From contig JBEEFP010000031.1 of NCBI GenBank assembly GCA_041166085.1, positions 134,128 through 198,127 of the forward strand: a stretch of 64,000 bases of DNA, written 5' to 3'. This DNA is from JBEEFP01 sp041166085. GTDB lineage: Bacteria > Actinomycetota > Acidimicrobiia > Acidimicrobiales > JAFATL01. The stretch's first letter is position 1; each line of letters begins with the position of its first letter. The translations under genes were made by a program, and so were the position numbers. Positions 1 to 9,663 of this stretch are shown here, piece by piece. Below the pieces are notes generated by a model. It searched no databases and was not told the DNA's origin. It saw nothing but the letters and a program-made list of their open reading frames with translations.

Positions 1-1
1 C

Positions 2-445
2 GATCTCACCGTCAGCGCCCAGGGCGACCTGCAGGTCGACACCCATCACACCGTGGAGGACGTCGCGATCACGCTGGGCGAGACGCTGGCCGACGCCCTC
101 GGCGACAAGGCCGGCATCCGCCGCTTCGCTTCGATCGCGTTGCCCCTCGACGAGGCCTTGGTCGAGGTGGCGCTCGACCTGTCGGGGCGTCCGTTCCTGC
201 ACTACGAGGTCGAGTTGCCGGTGGACGGGGTGCCGCTCGGGACGCCGCCCTTCGATCCTCAGTTGGGCGAGCACTTCTGGCAGTCGTTCGCGACGTCAGC
301 CGCCATGACCCTGCACGTGCGTTCGCGTTCTGGACGCAACACCCACCACCTGCTCGAGGCGTCGTTCAAGGCCGTGGCGCGCTGCCTGCGCGATGCGGTC
401 CGGGTCGAAGGCACTGGAGTCCCATCCACGAAGGGCACGCTGTGA
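2..445 (+). CDS. hisB: Imidazoleglycerol-phosphate dehydratase, 3' part
   Basis: The reading frame is open from base 2, so the start lies outside the window; about 147 C-terminal residues are present. HisB dehydrates imidazole-glycerol phosphate to imidazole-acetol phosphate in cytosolic histidine synthesis. The visible metal-binding signature is DTHHTVEDV near the left edge, followed by the typical LGxxLxxALGDKxGIRRF segment. A second metal-ligand block, RNTHHLLEASFKA, lies about 45 residues before the end. The TGA stop overlaps the GTG of hisH by 4 bases (GTGA), so translation is probably coupled. Identity is secure from the two HH motifs and the following hisHAF genes; only the N-terminus is unseen. 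Confidence 0.95.
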   Translation, partial: DLTVSAQGDLQVDTHHTVEDVAITLGETLADALGDKAGIRRFASIALPLDEALVEVALDLSGRPFLHYEVELPVDGVPLGTPPFDPQLGEHFWQSFATSAAMTLHVRSRSGRNTHHLLEASFKAVARCLRDAVRVEGTGVPSTKGTL

Positions 446-1047
446 TCGCGGTGCTGGATTACGGCATCGGGAACCTGCGCTCGGCCGAGAAGGCGCTGCA
501 GAAGGTCGGGGCCGACGCCCGGCTCGTCACGGGCGCGGCCGCGGTGGAGGCCGCCGACGGCGTGGTGCTCCCCGGCGTCGGCGCCTTCGGACGATGCATG
601 TCGGCGGTTCGGGAGTCCGGCCTCGACGCGGCCGCCCTCGGCGCCATCGAGGCGGGGGTTCCGTTCATGGGCATCTGCATCGGGATGCAGATGCTGTACG
701 ACGGATCCGAGGAGAATCCCGACGTGCCAGGCCTCGGCGTGCTGCCGGGCTTGGTGCGTGCTCTGCCCGAAGGCGTGAAGCGACCCCAGATGCAATGGAA
801 CGTGCTCCAACCGGTGGACGCCCGCAGTCCCATGCTGTCGGGCCTCGACGCGTCGCCGTGGGTGTACTTCGTCCACTCCTACGCGCCCGACGCGTCCGAC
901 GACGTGGTGGCCACGTGCGACTACGGGGGTTCGGTCGTGGCGGCCGTCGCTCGCCGCAACGTGTGGGCCACCCAGTTCCATCCCGAGAAGTCCGGGACGT
1001 CGGGTCTCCGCATCCTGCGCAACTTCGTGGATCGCTGCGCGGCCTGA
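442..1047 (+). CDS. hisH: Imidazole glycerol phosphate synthase, glutaminase subunit HisH
   Basis: This 201-aa protein is a class I glutamine amidotransferase. It releases ammonia from glutamine and channels it to HisF for the ring-closing step that yields IGP and AICAR. The N-terminus (IAVLDYGIGNLRS) is typical. The nucleophile Cys79 sits in GICIGMQ, and the partner His180 and Glu182 are in QFHPEKSG. Length matches the family. The GTG start overlaps the hisB stop; hisA begins 1 base after its stop. HisF, its partner, is encoded two genes downstream, so the complete synthase comes from one operon. Confidence 0.97.
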   Translation: MIAVLDYGIGNLRSAEKALQKVGADARLVTGAAAVEAADGVVLPGVGAFGRCMSAVRESGLDAAALGAIEAGVPFMGICIGMQMLYDGSEENPDVPGLGVLPGLVRALPEGVKRPQMQWNVLQPVDARSPMLSGLDASPWVYFVHSYAPDASDDVVATCDYGGSVVAAVARRNVWATQFHPEKSGTSGLRILRNFVDRCAA

Positions 1048-1048
1048 C

Positions 1049-1750
1049 GTGGACCTGTACCCGGCCATCGACCTGCGAGGCGGGCGCTGTGTGCGTCTCC
1101 ACCAGGGCGACTTCGCGCAGGAGACGGTCTATGACGACGATCCCGTTGCTGTCGCCAAGGCGTTCGAGGCCGCAGGCGTCCCGTGGATCCATGTGGTCGA
1201 TCTGGACGCGGCTCGGGGCCAGGGTTCGAACCTCCATCTGGTGACGGCGATCGCCGACGCAGTATCTGTGCCTGTGCAAACGGGCGGTGGGGTGCGCGAT
1301 GGCTCGTTGCTCGACGCCGGTGTGGCGCGCATCGTCGTCGGGAGCCTGGCGGTGTCGGAGCCGGCGCGAGCGGCGGCGTTGATCGCCGCACATCCCGTGC
1401 AGGTCGCGGTCGGTCTCGACCACCGTGATGGGGAGGTGCGCACGCAGGGTTGGGAGCAGGGGAGCGGGGTGCCGCTGCTCGAGGCCATCGCCTGGCCCGA
1501 GTTCGTGGGCGCGGCTTCGTTCATCGTCACCAACATCGCCCGCGACGCCACCATGGCCGGGCCTGACCTCGACGGCCTGCACGCGGTTCTCGAGGGCGCG
1601 GCCGCGCCGGTCGTGGCGTCAGGCGGTGTGGGATCGCTCGACGACCTCCAGGCGCTTCGAGACCTGGGTGTGGCCGGCGTCATCGTCGGCAAGGCCCTGT
1701 ACGAGGGCCGCTTCACCATCGAGGAGGCGGTGGCCGCGTGCGCAGCGTGA
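1049..1750 (+). CDS. hisA: ProFAR isomerase HisA (TIM barrel)
   Basis: This 233-aa (beta/alpha)8 enzyme isomerises ProFAR to PRFAR in histidine synthesis. It starts YPAIDLRGGRCVRLHQGD, with the first catalytic Asp8; a second Asp is in VGLDHRDG, and the phosphate loops are GGGVRDG and ASGGVGSLDD. In many actinobacteria this gene is priA, which also does the TrpF reaction. Here a separate trpF lies about 8.7 kb downstream, so a HisA-only role is likely, although dual activity cannot be excluded from sequence. It starts with GTG and its 3' end overlaps hisF by 13 bases. Confidence 0.93.
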   Translation: MDLYPAIDLRGGRCVRLHQGDFAQETVYDDDPVAVAKAFEAAGVPWIHVVDLDAARGQGSNLHLVTAIADAVSVPVQTGGGVRDGSLLDAGVARIVVGSLAVSEPARAAALIAAHPVQVAVGLDHRDGEVRTQGWEQGSGVPLLEAIAWPEFVGAASFIVTNIARDATMAGPDLDGLHAVLEGAAAPVVASGGVGSLDDLQALRDLGVAGVIVGKALYEGRFTIEEAVAACAA

Positions 1751-2499
1751 GGGTCATCCCGTGCCTCGACGTGGACGACGGTCGAGTCGTGAAAGGCGTG
1801 AACTTCGTCGACCTGCGCGACGCCGGCGACCCCGTGGAGCTGGCGGCCCGCTATGACGACGAAGGCGCCGACGAACTGGTCTTCCTCGACATCACCGCCT
1901 CGTCGGGGAACCGCGAGACGATGGTCGACGTCGTCGCCCGCACCGCTGAGCAGGTCTTCATCCCCCTCACCGTTGGTGGCGGCGTGCGCGCCGTCGAGGA
2001 CGCCCGCAAGCTGCTGCGGGCGGGGGCCGACAAGGTCAGCATCAACACCTCGGCCGTGGCCCGGCCCGAGGTCATCAGCGAGCTGGCGTCCGAGTTCGGC
2101 GCTCAATGCGTGGTGGTGGCCATCGATGCTCGCATCGCCCCCGGCGGCTACGAGGTGTTCACCCACGGCGGGCGCAAGCCAACCGGGCTGGACGCCGTTT
2201 CATGGGCCGCCGAGGCCGAGAGGCTGGGCGCGGGCGAGATCCTGCTCACCTCGATGGATCGCGACGGCACCAAGGACGGCTTCGACCTCGAGCTCACGCG
2301 TCAGGTCGTGCACGCGTGCGGGCTGCCGGTGATCGCGAGTGGCGGCGTCGGCTCGCTGCAGCACCTGCTCGAAGGCGCGCTCTACGGGGGCGCCGACGCG
2401 GTGCTGGCCGCGTCCATATTTCACTTCGGAGAGGCCACCGTCGCCGAGGCCAAGGAGCACATGGCCGCTGGCGGCGTCACCGTCCGCCCGGTGGGCTGA
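1738..2499 (+). CDS. hisF: Imidazole glycerol phosphate synthase, cyclase subunit HisF
   Basis: This 253-aa TIM barrel is the synthase/lyase partner of HisH. The family signature VIPCLDVDDGRVVKGVNF is at the N-terminus with catalytic Asp11; the second acid is in VVVAIDARI. Phosphate-binding segments GGGVRAVED and ASGGVGSLQH are present. The GTG at 1738 gives the usual five residues before VIPCLD. A GTG at 1747 would instead give a 4-base overlap with the hisA stop, so the start is uncertain by three codons. HisF is followed after 1 base by a HAD phosphatase gene. Confidence 0.96.
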   Translation: MRSVRVIPCLDVDDGRVVKGVNFVDLRDAGDPVELAARYDDEGADELVFLDITASSGNRETMVDVVARTAEQVFIPLTVGGGVRAVEDARKLLRAGADKVSINTSAVARPEVISELASEFGAQCVVVAIDARIAPGGYEVFTHGGRKPTGLDAVSWAAEAERLGAGEILLTSMDRDGTKDGFDLELTRQVVHACGLPVIASGGVGSLQHLLEGALYGGADAVLAASIFHFGEATVAEAKEHMAAGGVTVRPVG

Positions 2500-2500
2500 C

Positions 2501-3214
2501 ATGCAGCTGCTGCCTGCGGCGGGCGTCGACGCGGTGCTGGTGGATGCGGGCGGCGTGCTGCTGGTGCCCGACGCGGACGCGGTGCGTCGGGAGCTGGCGG
2601 CCGTCGGTGTCGCGCCTGACGACGAGGCGTGCCTGCGCGCTCATTTCGTGTCCATGCGCGAGGTCGACATCATCGGCGCTCCGGACTGGCCCGCCGTCGA
2701 CCGGCGTTTCGCGCGCGCCATCGGTGTCGACGAGGCGCGCGTCGAGGAGGCCGTCCCGCTGATCGACACCATCTACATGCGCGACCGGTGGGCGCCCGTG
2801 GAAGGCGCGGCGGAAGCGCTCGTCGCCCTGCAACAGGCGGGCGTACCCATCGCCGTCGTGTCCAACGCGGGCGGCACGATGGAGGATCAGCTCCTGCAGC
2901 ACGAGATCTGCTCGGTGGACGGCAGGGCTGCCGCCCAGGTGGCGATCGTGGTCGACTCCCACGTCGTCGGCGTCGAGAAGCCTGACCCCCGGATCTTCTC
3001 GTTCGCCCTCGACGCCCTGGGCGGTCCGGCGCCCGAGCGCTGCATCTACGTCGGCGACACCGTGCACTTCGACGTCCATGGCGCGCGCGCCGCCGGACTG
3101 TGGCCTGTGCACATCGATCCCTACGACCTCTGTCCCGAGCGCACCGACCACGCCCACGCCCCGTCCCTCAGCGCTGTCGCCGACGAGCTCCTGGTGCACT
3201 TGGAGTCGAAATGA
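2501..3214 (+). CDS. HAD-superfamily hydrolase
   Basis: This protein of about 237 aa is a haloacid-dehalogenase-fold hydrolase. Motif I is VDAGGVLLVP: the nucleophile Asp is present but the usual second Asp of DxD is replaced by Gly. Motif II is VVSNAGG, motif III Lys is in VEKPDPRIF, and motif IV is YVGDTVHFDVHGARAAG. It is the last gene of the hisHAF operon, beginning 1 base after hisF. A histidinol-phosphatase role is suggested by position only. The missing second Asp recalls HADs that do not act as classical phosphatases, so the substrate is unassigned. Confidence 0.85.
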   Translation: MQLLPAAGVDAVLVDAGGVLLVPDADAVRRELAAVGVAPDDEACLRAHFVSMREVDIIGAPDWPAVDRRFARAIGVDEARVEEAVPLIDTIYMRDRWAPVEGAAEALVALQQAGVPIAVVSNAGGTMEDQLLQHEICSVDGRAAAQVAIVVDSHVVGVEKPDPRIFSFALDALGGPAPERCIYVGDTVHFDVHGARAAGLWPVHIDPYDLCPERTDHAHAPSLSAVADELLVHLESK

Positions 3215-3230
3215 CGATCTAGTGCACCGG
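3191..3230. repeat. Palindromic hairpin between convergent genes (repeat-family copy a)
   Basis: Arms GGTGCAC (3193-3199) and GTGCACC (3222-3228) pair perfectly and extend by a wobble and one more pair. The hairpin covers the last codons and stop of the HAD gene and the stop of the opposed hydrolase, so it can end transcription from both sides. The left arm, with its flank CTCCTGGTGCACTTGGAGTCG compared over 21 positions, matches the hairpin at 23617 at about 18 positions; the two look like copies of one dispersed repeat. Confidence 0.65.
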
Positions 3231-3866
3231 AAGGTCGCGCAGGAAGGCGATGACGAGCGGTGGGACGCGGTCGACGCGGCCGACGAAGAAGTGGTCGGCA
3301 CCGGGAACGACCTCGAGGCGGGTGTTGACCCAGTCGGCGATGACCGCACGGGCCGAGTCCGGCGGGCGGTACTGGTCGTGCTCGGGCTGGACCAGGAGCT
3401 TGGGCCGCGGATCGTGGGCCGCCACCATGTCCTCCAGCTTCACCACCCGGAGCGGCGGCGCCATGCAACACCAACCCGCCACCCGGCCGTCTCCGACGGC
3501 GAGCGACGTGTCGGCGCCGAACGACCAGCCCGCGAGGACGAGGGGCAGGCCCTCGGTGATGGGCGCCAGCATGTCGACCGCCGCGACCACGTCGGTCCGC
3601 TCGGCGACGCCCTCGCCGTAGGTCCCTTCGGACCCTTCCACGCCGCGGAAGTTGAATCGCAGCGCTGCGACGCCGGCGTCGGGCAGAGCGTTGAACAGCG
3701 TCCCGGGGACGATGGAGCGCATGTTGCCCCCGAACTGCGGATGCGGGTGCAACAGCACCGCCGCGGCCCACGGCTCGTCGGGCACGCGCAGCTCGGCTTC
3801 CAGCCTCAGCCCGTCGGCGGTGTGCAGGGCAATGGGTTCGTTGTGGATGGACCGAGACGGTACCTT
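3219..3866 (-). CDS. Alpha/beta hydrolase, start codon unresolved
   Basis: The reading frame encodes a small cytosolic alpha/beta hydrolase of about 215 aa. Visible are the oxyanion-region motif LLHPHPQFGGNM, FNFRGVEGSEG, the nucleophile elbow AGWSFGAD (GxSxG), an acid in VQPEHDQYRPP and a terminal catalytic-type GADHFFVG. The fold therefore starts near ADGLRLEAELRV, but no ATG, GTG or TTG is in frame between about 3866 and GTG 3785, which would cut off the first strand. The open frame continues upstream into the groES-like gene without a convincing start. A -10-like TACCGT on this strand lies 8 bases before an in-frame ATC. Coordinates mark the likely coding extent only. Confidence 0.65.
   Translation of the reverse strand, partial: KVPSRSIHNEPIALHTADGLRLEAELRVPDEPWAAAVLLHPHPQFGGNMRSIVPGTLFNALPDAGVAALRFNFRGVEGSEGTYGEGVAERTDVVAAVDMLAPITEGLPLVLAGWSFGADTSLAVGDGRVAGWCCMAPPLRVVKLEDMVAAHDPRPKLLVQPEHDQYRPPDSARAVIADWVNTRLEVVPGADHFFVGRVDRVPPLVIAFLRDLPVH
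3861..3866 (+). promoter_or_regulatory. -10 box of a leaderless-type promoter (groES-like operon)
   Basis: TACCTT matches TANNNT and lies exactly 6 bases before the ATG at 3873. Transcription would then start at or next to the A of ATG, and no Shine-Dalgarno sequence is present. It sits inside a GGTACC palindrome. Confidence 0.6.
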
Positions 3867-3872
3867 CGTCCC

Positions 3873-4187
3873 ATGTCCGCGAAGCAGCCCATCACGATGC
3901 TGGCCGATCGCGTGCTGGTGCAGATCCCGCAGAACGAGGAGCGGCGATCGCGGTCGGGGATCCTCATTCCCGCCACTGCGGAGGTGGCCAAGCGGCTGGT
4001 GTGGGCGGAAGCGGTGGCCGTGGGCCCCCATGTGCGCACGATCAAGACGGGCGACCAGGTGCTGTTCAGCCCCGAGGACCGCTACGAGGTCGAGGTGCAG
4101 GGCGACGAGTACCTCCTGCTCCGCGAGCGCGACATCCACGCGGTGGCGTCGGACCGCATCGACAGCGAGACGGGGCTCTACCTGTGA
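3873..4187 (+). CDS. GroES-like co-chaperonin (solo Cpn10)
   Basis: This 104-aa protein has the Cpn10 layout: MLADRVLVQIP at the start, then RSGILIPATAEVAKRLVWAEAVAVGP, GDQVLFSPEDRYEVEVQGDEYLLLRERDI. The mobile loop that contacts GroEL is shortened and charged (EERRSRSG) compared with classical GroES, and no groEL is adjacent. It is probably a divergent paralogue rather than the main GroES. It is the first gene of an operon with hisI, trpE, ygfZ and a lipoprotein; its stop overlaps the hisI GTG by 4 bases. The partner chaperonin cannot be named from this window. Confidence 0.82.
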   Translation: MSAKQPITMLADRVLVQIPQNEERRSRSGILIPATAEVAKRLVWAEAVAVGPHVRTIKTGDQVLFSPEDRYEVEVQGDEYLLLRERDIHAVASDRIDSETGLYL

Positions 4188-4520
4188 GCGCGCCAGACCT
4201 GTCGGAGCTCCCCGAGCTGCGTTGGACGGAAGACGGCCTCATCGCGGCCATCGCCCAGGACACCGACGGTCGCGTGCTGATGCTGGCGTGGATGAACGAG
4301 AACACGCTGCGCGAGACGCTCGACACCGGGCGGATGGTCTATTGGTCGCGGTCGCGACAGGAGCGCTGGGCCAAGGGCGACACGTCAGGCGACATCCAGC
4401 TCGTCAAGGAGGCGTACTACGACTGTGACGGCGACGTGCTGTTGTTCGTCGTCGACCAGCAAGGCAAGGGCGCCTGCCACACGGGCGAGTACAGCTGCTT
4501 CGTCCGTCCGCTCCCGCTGC

Positions 4521-4537
<17 letters not shown>
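4184..4537 (+). CDS. hisI: Phosphoribosyl-AMP cyclohydrolase
   Basis: This 117-aa zinc enzyme opens the adenine ring of PR-AMP, the third step of histidine synthesis. Family motifs are seen: LAWMNENTLRETLDTG, YWSRSRQERWAKGDTSG and the zinc cysteines YYDCDGD and KGACHTGEYSCF. Its size matches the monofunctional cyclohydrolase without a HisE domain. GTG at 4184 overlaps the preceding stop; its 3' end overlaps trpE by 17 bases. It is separated from hisBHAF by a HAD gene and an opposed hydrolase. Confidence 0.95.
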
Positions 4538-6028
<1,491 letters not shown>

Positions 6029-6032
<4 letters not shown>

Positions 6033-6727
6033 CCTCCTCCGTCGCCGACCGTGACGCCCTCCTGGTGACCGGGCCCGACGCCGAATCGTTCCTCCAGGGC
6101 CAGCTGAGTCAGGACGTGGTCGCCATCCCCGTGGGCGCGTCGGCGTGGTCGTTCGTGCTGCAGCCTCAGGGCAAGGTGGACGCCCTCGTGCGGGTCACTC
6201 ACCTCGACGGCGACGCCTGGCGGCTCGACGTCGACGCGGGATGGGGTGAAGCGGTCAAGGCCCGGCTCGAGCGGTTCAAGTTGCGCGTCAAGGTCGAGAT
6301 CGAGGCGGACGAGCACCCGGTCGAGGCGCTGTACCCCGACGAGCGGGCGCGCATCGAGGCGGGGTGGCCCGCCATGGGCACTGAGCTGACGGAGCGGACC
6401 ATCCCGGCCGAGACCGGCCTCGTGGATCGCGCCGTGAGCTTCACCAAGGGTTGCTTCACGGGCCAGGAGCTGGTCGCCCGCATCGATTCGCGCGGTGGCA
6501 ACGTGCCTCGTCACCTCCGAAGCGTGCGGTTCGCAGATGACAGCGCCCCGCCCGCGCCCGGCGCCGACGTCGTCGTGGGCGACAAGACGGTCGGCACCAT
6601 CACCAGCGTGGCCGGCACGCGCGCCCTTGCGTACATCGGGCGCGACGTCGAGCCTCCCGTCGACGGGACCGTGCGTTGGGAAGGCGGCGCGACCGCCGCC
6701 CGCATCGAGACACTGCCGCTCGCGTGA
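6029..6727 (+). CDS. ygfZ: YgfZ/GcvT-like folate-binding protein
   Basis: This 232-aa cytosolic protein belongs to the family that uses a folate-binding GcvT fold in Fe-S cluster assembly or repair. The diagnostic YgfZ motif is KGCFTGQELVARIDSRG, with its conserved Cys near residue 137. The N-terminal section VTGPDAESFLQGQLSQDV is also typical. The GTG start overlaps the trpE stop and its own stop overlaps the next GTG, so it is translationally coupled in the operon. The link with trpE is probably positional only. Confidence 0.9.
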
Positions 6728-7599
6728 GACTCGTGCGCGTGACCGCCGCGGCCGCGTGCGTGGCCACGATGCTCGCTGCCTGCACCGGCGGCGGCTACTC
6801 GCTCCCGAAGGCCAAGCCCGCGCCGAGTCTCCCGGGCATCACCGCGGTGCAGGACCTCAGCAACGTGGTCTTGGCTGGCGTTCCCGGCCGCACCACGACC
6901 ACCGCACCGCGCATCGGCCCTGGGCCCGCGAATCTGAAAGGCACGGTGTCGGGCCCGGATGGACCCGTCGCCGGTGCCGTCGTCCATCTCGAGCGGCTGG
7001 TCGAGGGTGGCACGGCGACCGCTGACGCGTCGACCGCCGCCGATGGGACGTGGGTCGCGGCCAACGTCATCGGCGGGCGCTACCGCGTGCGCGCCTACCT
7101 GCCACCTGAGCTGGCGCTGGTGAAGCCAGCCGTCTTCTTCCTCGGCGGCACCGAGAACAAGATCCTCGACATCACCCTCACGCGCTACACCGGACTGGTG
7201 GCCACCGCGTCCGTCGCGCCGACCCCGCCACTGGTCGACGAGCCCGCCAACCTGGTCGTGCGAGTGGCGCAGCAGTCGGTCGACGCTGGGGGCGTCGTGC
7301 GGTCGGTCGGTCTGAGCGGTGCCGCTGTGCAGCTGGTCGGAAGCGGCCTGTGGCGCGTGGAGTCGCCCAACCCGTCGGTCACCAACGACAGCGGAGACGC
7401 GGAGTGGCAGGTGCGCTGCCGGTCGGCCGGGTCACAACAGCTGGCGGTGCTCGTGAACGACACGGACACCCTGGCCCTGACCATTCCCCCGTGTCAGGAC
7501 GTCGTGGCGCCGCCGCCGCCCGACCAGACGACGAGCACGACGTTCCCGTTCCGACGCACCACGACGACGATCAGGCGCTCGACGACGACGACCCGTTGA
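6724..7599 (+). CDS. Putative lipoprotein with a carboxypeptidase-regulatory-like domain
   Basis: This 291-aa exported protein starts with a signal peptide and a lipobox (TMLAAC), so it should be anchored by a lipid at about Cys19. Residues roughly 75-150 (LKGTVSGPDGPVAGAVVHLERL...YRVRAYLPPELAL) look like a CarboxypepD_reg/Ig-like beta sandwich; a second all-beta section follows. The tail is Pro/Thr/Arg rich (PPPPDQTTSTTFPF), as in surface-exposed linkers. It is the last gene of the groES-like/hisI/trpE/ygfZ operon. Its last 29 bases overlap the end of the opposed histidine kinase gene. No enzymatic motif is visible. Confidence 0.75.
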   Translation: MRLVRVTAAAACVATMLAACTGGGYSLPKAKPAPSLPGITAVQDLSNVVLAGVPGRTTTTAPRIGPGPANLKGTVSGPDGPVAGAVVHLERLVEGGTATADASTAADGTWVAANVIGGRYRVRAYLPPELALVKPAVFFLGGTENKILDITLTRYTGLVATASVAPTPPLVDEPANLVVRVAQQSVDAGGVVRSVGLSGAAVQLVGSGLWRVESPNPSVTNDSGDAEWQVRCRSAGSQQLAVLVNDTDTLALTIPPCQDVVAPPPPDQTTSTTFPFRRTTTTIRRSTTTTR

Positions 7600-8896
7600 G
7601 CTCGACCGCCAGCCGGGTGCCGCCGCCCGGCGCCGGTCCGGCCTCGACCCGGCCGCCCATGGCGTCGACGAGCTCGGCCACGATGGCCAGTCCCAGCCCG
7701 GATCCGAGCTGGCGCGCCGGGCTCCGATCCGACTGGTAGAGACGCTCGAAGACGTGGGGGAGGTCATCCTCCGGGATGCCAGGTCCGTCATCCGCCACTG
7801 CGATGACCACGTCGTCGCCCACCGGCGTGGCGGTGACGTCGATGCGCGTGGAGGCGAACTTGAGGGCGTTCTCCACCAGGTTGGCCACGACCTGCGCGAG
7901 CCGGTCGGGATCGGCTGACGCCACCACGGCATGACGTGGGACGTCGACCGCGAGGGTCACTCCGGCCTCGCCCGCCGCCTGCTCGAAGCCGGCGGCTGTG
8001 TCGGCTATGACCTCGCACACGTCGATGGGGCGCACGTCGAAGGAGAAGCGGCGAGCGTCGAGCTTGGCGAGATCGAGCAGATCGCCCACCAACCGTTCGA
8101 GCCGGCGCGACTCCGACGAGATCACGCGTGCCGCACGCGCCGGGTCGGTAGCGGTCCCGTCGGTGATGGCCTCCGCAAAGCCACGGATCGACGTGAGCGG
8201 AGTACGCAGATCGTGGGATACGGACATGAGGAACTGCTGCTCCAATCCCTGTGCCCGTGCGAGTCCGGCCGCCATGGTGTTGATGGAGTGGGCGAGCGAC
8301 GCGACCTCGGGGTCGGTGCCGTCGGGCACGGGGACGCGCGCACCGAGGTCGCCGGCGGCGATTCGTCGGGTCGCGATCTCGGCGTCGATGAGGGGTCGGC
8401 TGATCCGTCTGGCCAGCCACCCCGCGACCAGCGCGGCGGCCGCCAGGCTGGCCGCACCGGTCAGCAGCAGGTAGGCGCCGGCTCGGGACTGGCCGCCGCC
8501 GACCTTGCGGGTGAGCACCACCGCGAGGAGAGCGCGCTGGCGCTGGATGGGCGCCACCGCGAAGACGAGATTGCCGCGGCTGCCCGATGTCACGCGCCCT
8601 TGCCGCACCGCGCCGACATCGATGTCGCTCTCCAACACGTTGTTCGGCAACTGACCGCGCACGCCACCGCCGGGTCCGACGGTCACCGCGACCGCGCCCT
8701 CCAAGCGCATGGCCCGGCGCAGCACGGCCAGGTTGGCGACGGTGGCCTGGGACGAGATCGCGTCGCTCTGACGGACGAGCTCGCGCCTCGCTTCGTCCCG
8801 CGCCGAACGCCGGATCAGCAGGAGGGTGCCGAGGCCGGCCACCAACAGCGCTCCGGCGACCAGACCCACGGTGGCAACGAGCAGGCGACGGCGCAT
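7571..8896 (-). CDS. Sensor histidine kinase (HAMP, HisKA, HATPase)
   Basis: This 441-aa membrane kinase has TM1 at residues about 5-28, an extracytoplasmic loop of about 110 residues, TM2 (LLLTGAASLAAAALVAGWLA), then a HAMP segment. The phospho-acceptor His is in SVSHDLRTPLTSIRGF. ATP-binding boxes are VVANLVENALKF (N), DDGPGIPEDDLPHVFERLYQ (G1/F) and GSGLGLAIVAELV (G2). It lies 21 bases downstream of an OmpR-type regulator in the same operon. The stimulus is unknown. Its 3' end overlaps the lipoprotein gene, an unusual convergent overlap. Confidence 0.92.
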   Translation of the reverse strand: MRRRLLVATVGLVAGALLVAGLGTLLLIRRSARDEARRELVRQSDAISSQATVANLAVLRRAMRLEGAVAVTVGPGGGVRGQLPNNVLESDIDVGAVRQGRVTSGSRGNLVFAVAPIQRQRALLAVVLTRKVGGGQSRAGAYLLLTGAASLAAAALVAGWLARRISRPLIDAEIATRRIAAGDLGARVPVPDGTDPEVASLAHSINTMAAGLARAQGLEQQFLMSVSHDLRTPLTSIRGFAEAITDGTATDPARAARVISSESRRLERLVGDLLDLAKLDARRFSFDVRPIDVCEVIADTAAGFEQAAGEAGVTLAVDVPRHAVVASADPDRLAQVVANLVENALKFASTRIDVTATPVGDDVVIAVADDGPGIPEDDLPHVFERLYQSDRSPARQLGSGLGLAIVAELVDAMGGRVEAGPAPGGGTRLAVELNGSSSSSA

Positions 8897-8917
8897 CAGC
8901 GGCTCCCGGGCACTGCG

Positions 8918-9598
8918 CTATCCGAGCCGGTACCCGACGCCCCACACTGTGGTGAGGGGGAGGGCGTCGCCGAGCTTCTTCCGGAGTTGGCGGACGTGGA
9001 CGTCGACCGTGCGCTCGTCGCCGTACCAGTCGGGTCCCCACACGTTCTCCAGCAATTGTGTGCGGCTCAACGCCAAGCCCGCGTTCTCGGCCAGGAACCG
9101 CAGGAGGTCGAACTCGCGGGTCGCCAGGGCGACCGGGGCCCCGTCGACGCGGGCCTCCCGGCGACCCACGTCCACCTCGACGCCTCCGACGGCGAGGACG
9201 CCGGGCGCCTCGGGCGGCGGCCCGTCGGCCCGGCGCAGGATCGCCTTGACGCGGGCGACGAGCTCGCGAGGCGAGAAGGGCTTGGTGACGTAGTCGTCGG
9301 CTCCCATCTCGAGCCCGAGCACGCGGTCGATCTCGGCGTCTCGGGCGGTGAGCATGAGCACGGGCAGCCCGCCGGCCGCCCGGAGGCGCCGGCACACTTC
9401 GAGGCCGTCCATCTGTCCGGGGAGGCCGACGTCGAGGATCACCAGGCGGGGTCGCTCGCGGCTCACGAGCGCCAACCCGTCCTCTCCGGACGTCGCCTGC
9501 AGCACGCGGAAGCCCTCCTGACGGAGATACATGTCCACCAGATCGGCGATGTTCGGGTCGTCCTCGACCACCACGATCGTGCCGGGTTCAGGCTGCAC
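8918..9598 (-). CDS. OmpR/PhoB-type response regulator
   Basis: This protein of about 226 aa has a receiver domain (VVVEDDPNIADLVDMYL, phospho-acceptor Asp in LVILDVGLPG, Thr/Lys in LTARD and TKPFSPREL). It is followed by a winged-helix DNA-binding domain (REFDLLRFLAENAGLALSR, RTVDVHVRQLRKKLG, TVWGVGYRL). GTG at 9598 puts the first receiver strand about seven residues in; a TTG slightly upstream (near 9619) is an alternative. It is the first gene of the operon with the histidine kinase and diverges from trpC across 65 bases. Confidence 0.92.
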   Translation of the reverse strand: MQPEPGTIVVVEDDPNIADLVDMYLRQEGFRVLQATSGEDGLALVSRERPRLVILDVGLPGQMDGLEVCRRLRAAGGLPVLMLTARDAEIDRVLGLEMGADDYVTKPFSPRELVARVKAILRRADGPPPEAPGVLAVGGVEVDVGRREARVDGAPVALATREFDLLRFLAENAGLALSRTQLLENVWGPDWYGDERTVDVHVRQLRKKLGDALPLTTVWGVGYRLG

Positions 9599-9648
9599 GG
9601 GGCCCAGCGTGGCATCCAATGGTGAGGGAAGTGTGAATCGTCGGCCGG

Positions 9649-9654
9649 TACGCT
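9649..9654 (+). promoter_or_regulatory. -10-like box before trpC
   Basis: TACGCT (TANNNT) lies 9 bases before the GTG at 9664, consistent with a leaderless or very short leader. No trp leader peptide or attenuator fits in the 65 bases between the divergent genes. Confidence 0.5.
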
Positions 9655-9663
9655 CGTCCCACC

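Noticed and set aside
2501..3214. Assigning the HAD gene as histidinol phosphatase
   Set aside because: Only the operon position supports it, and motif I lacks the second Asp usual in phosphatases.
9599..9663. A trp leader peptide or attenuator before trpC
   Set aside because: The gap is only 65 bases with the -10 box 9 bases from the start; no Trp-codon frame or alternative stems fit.
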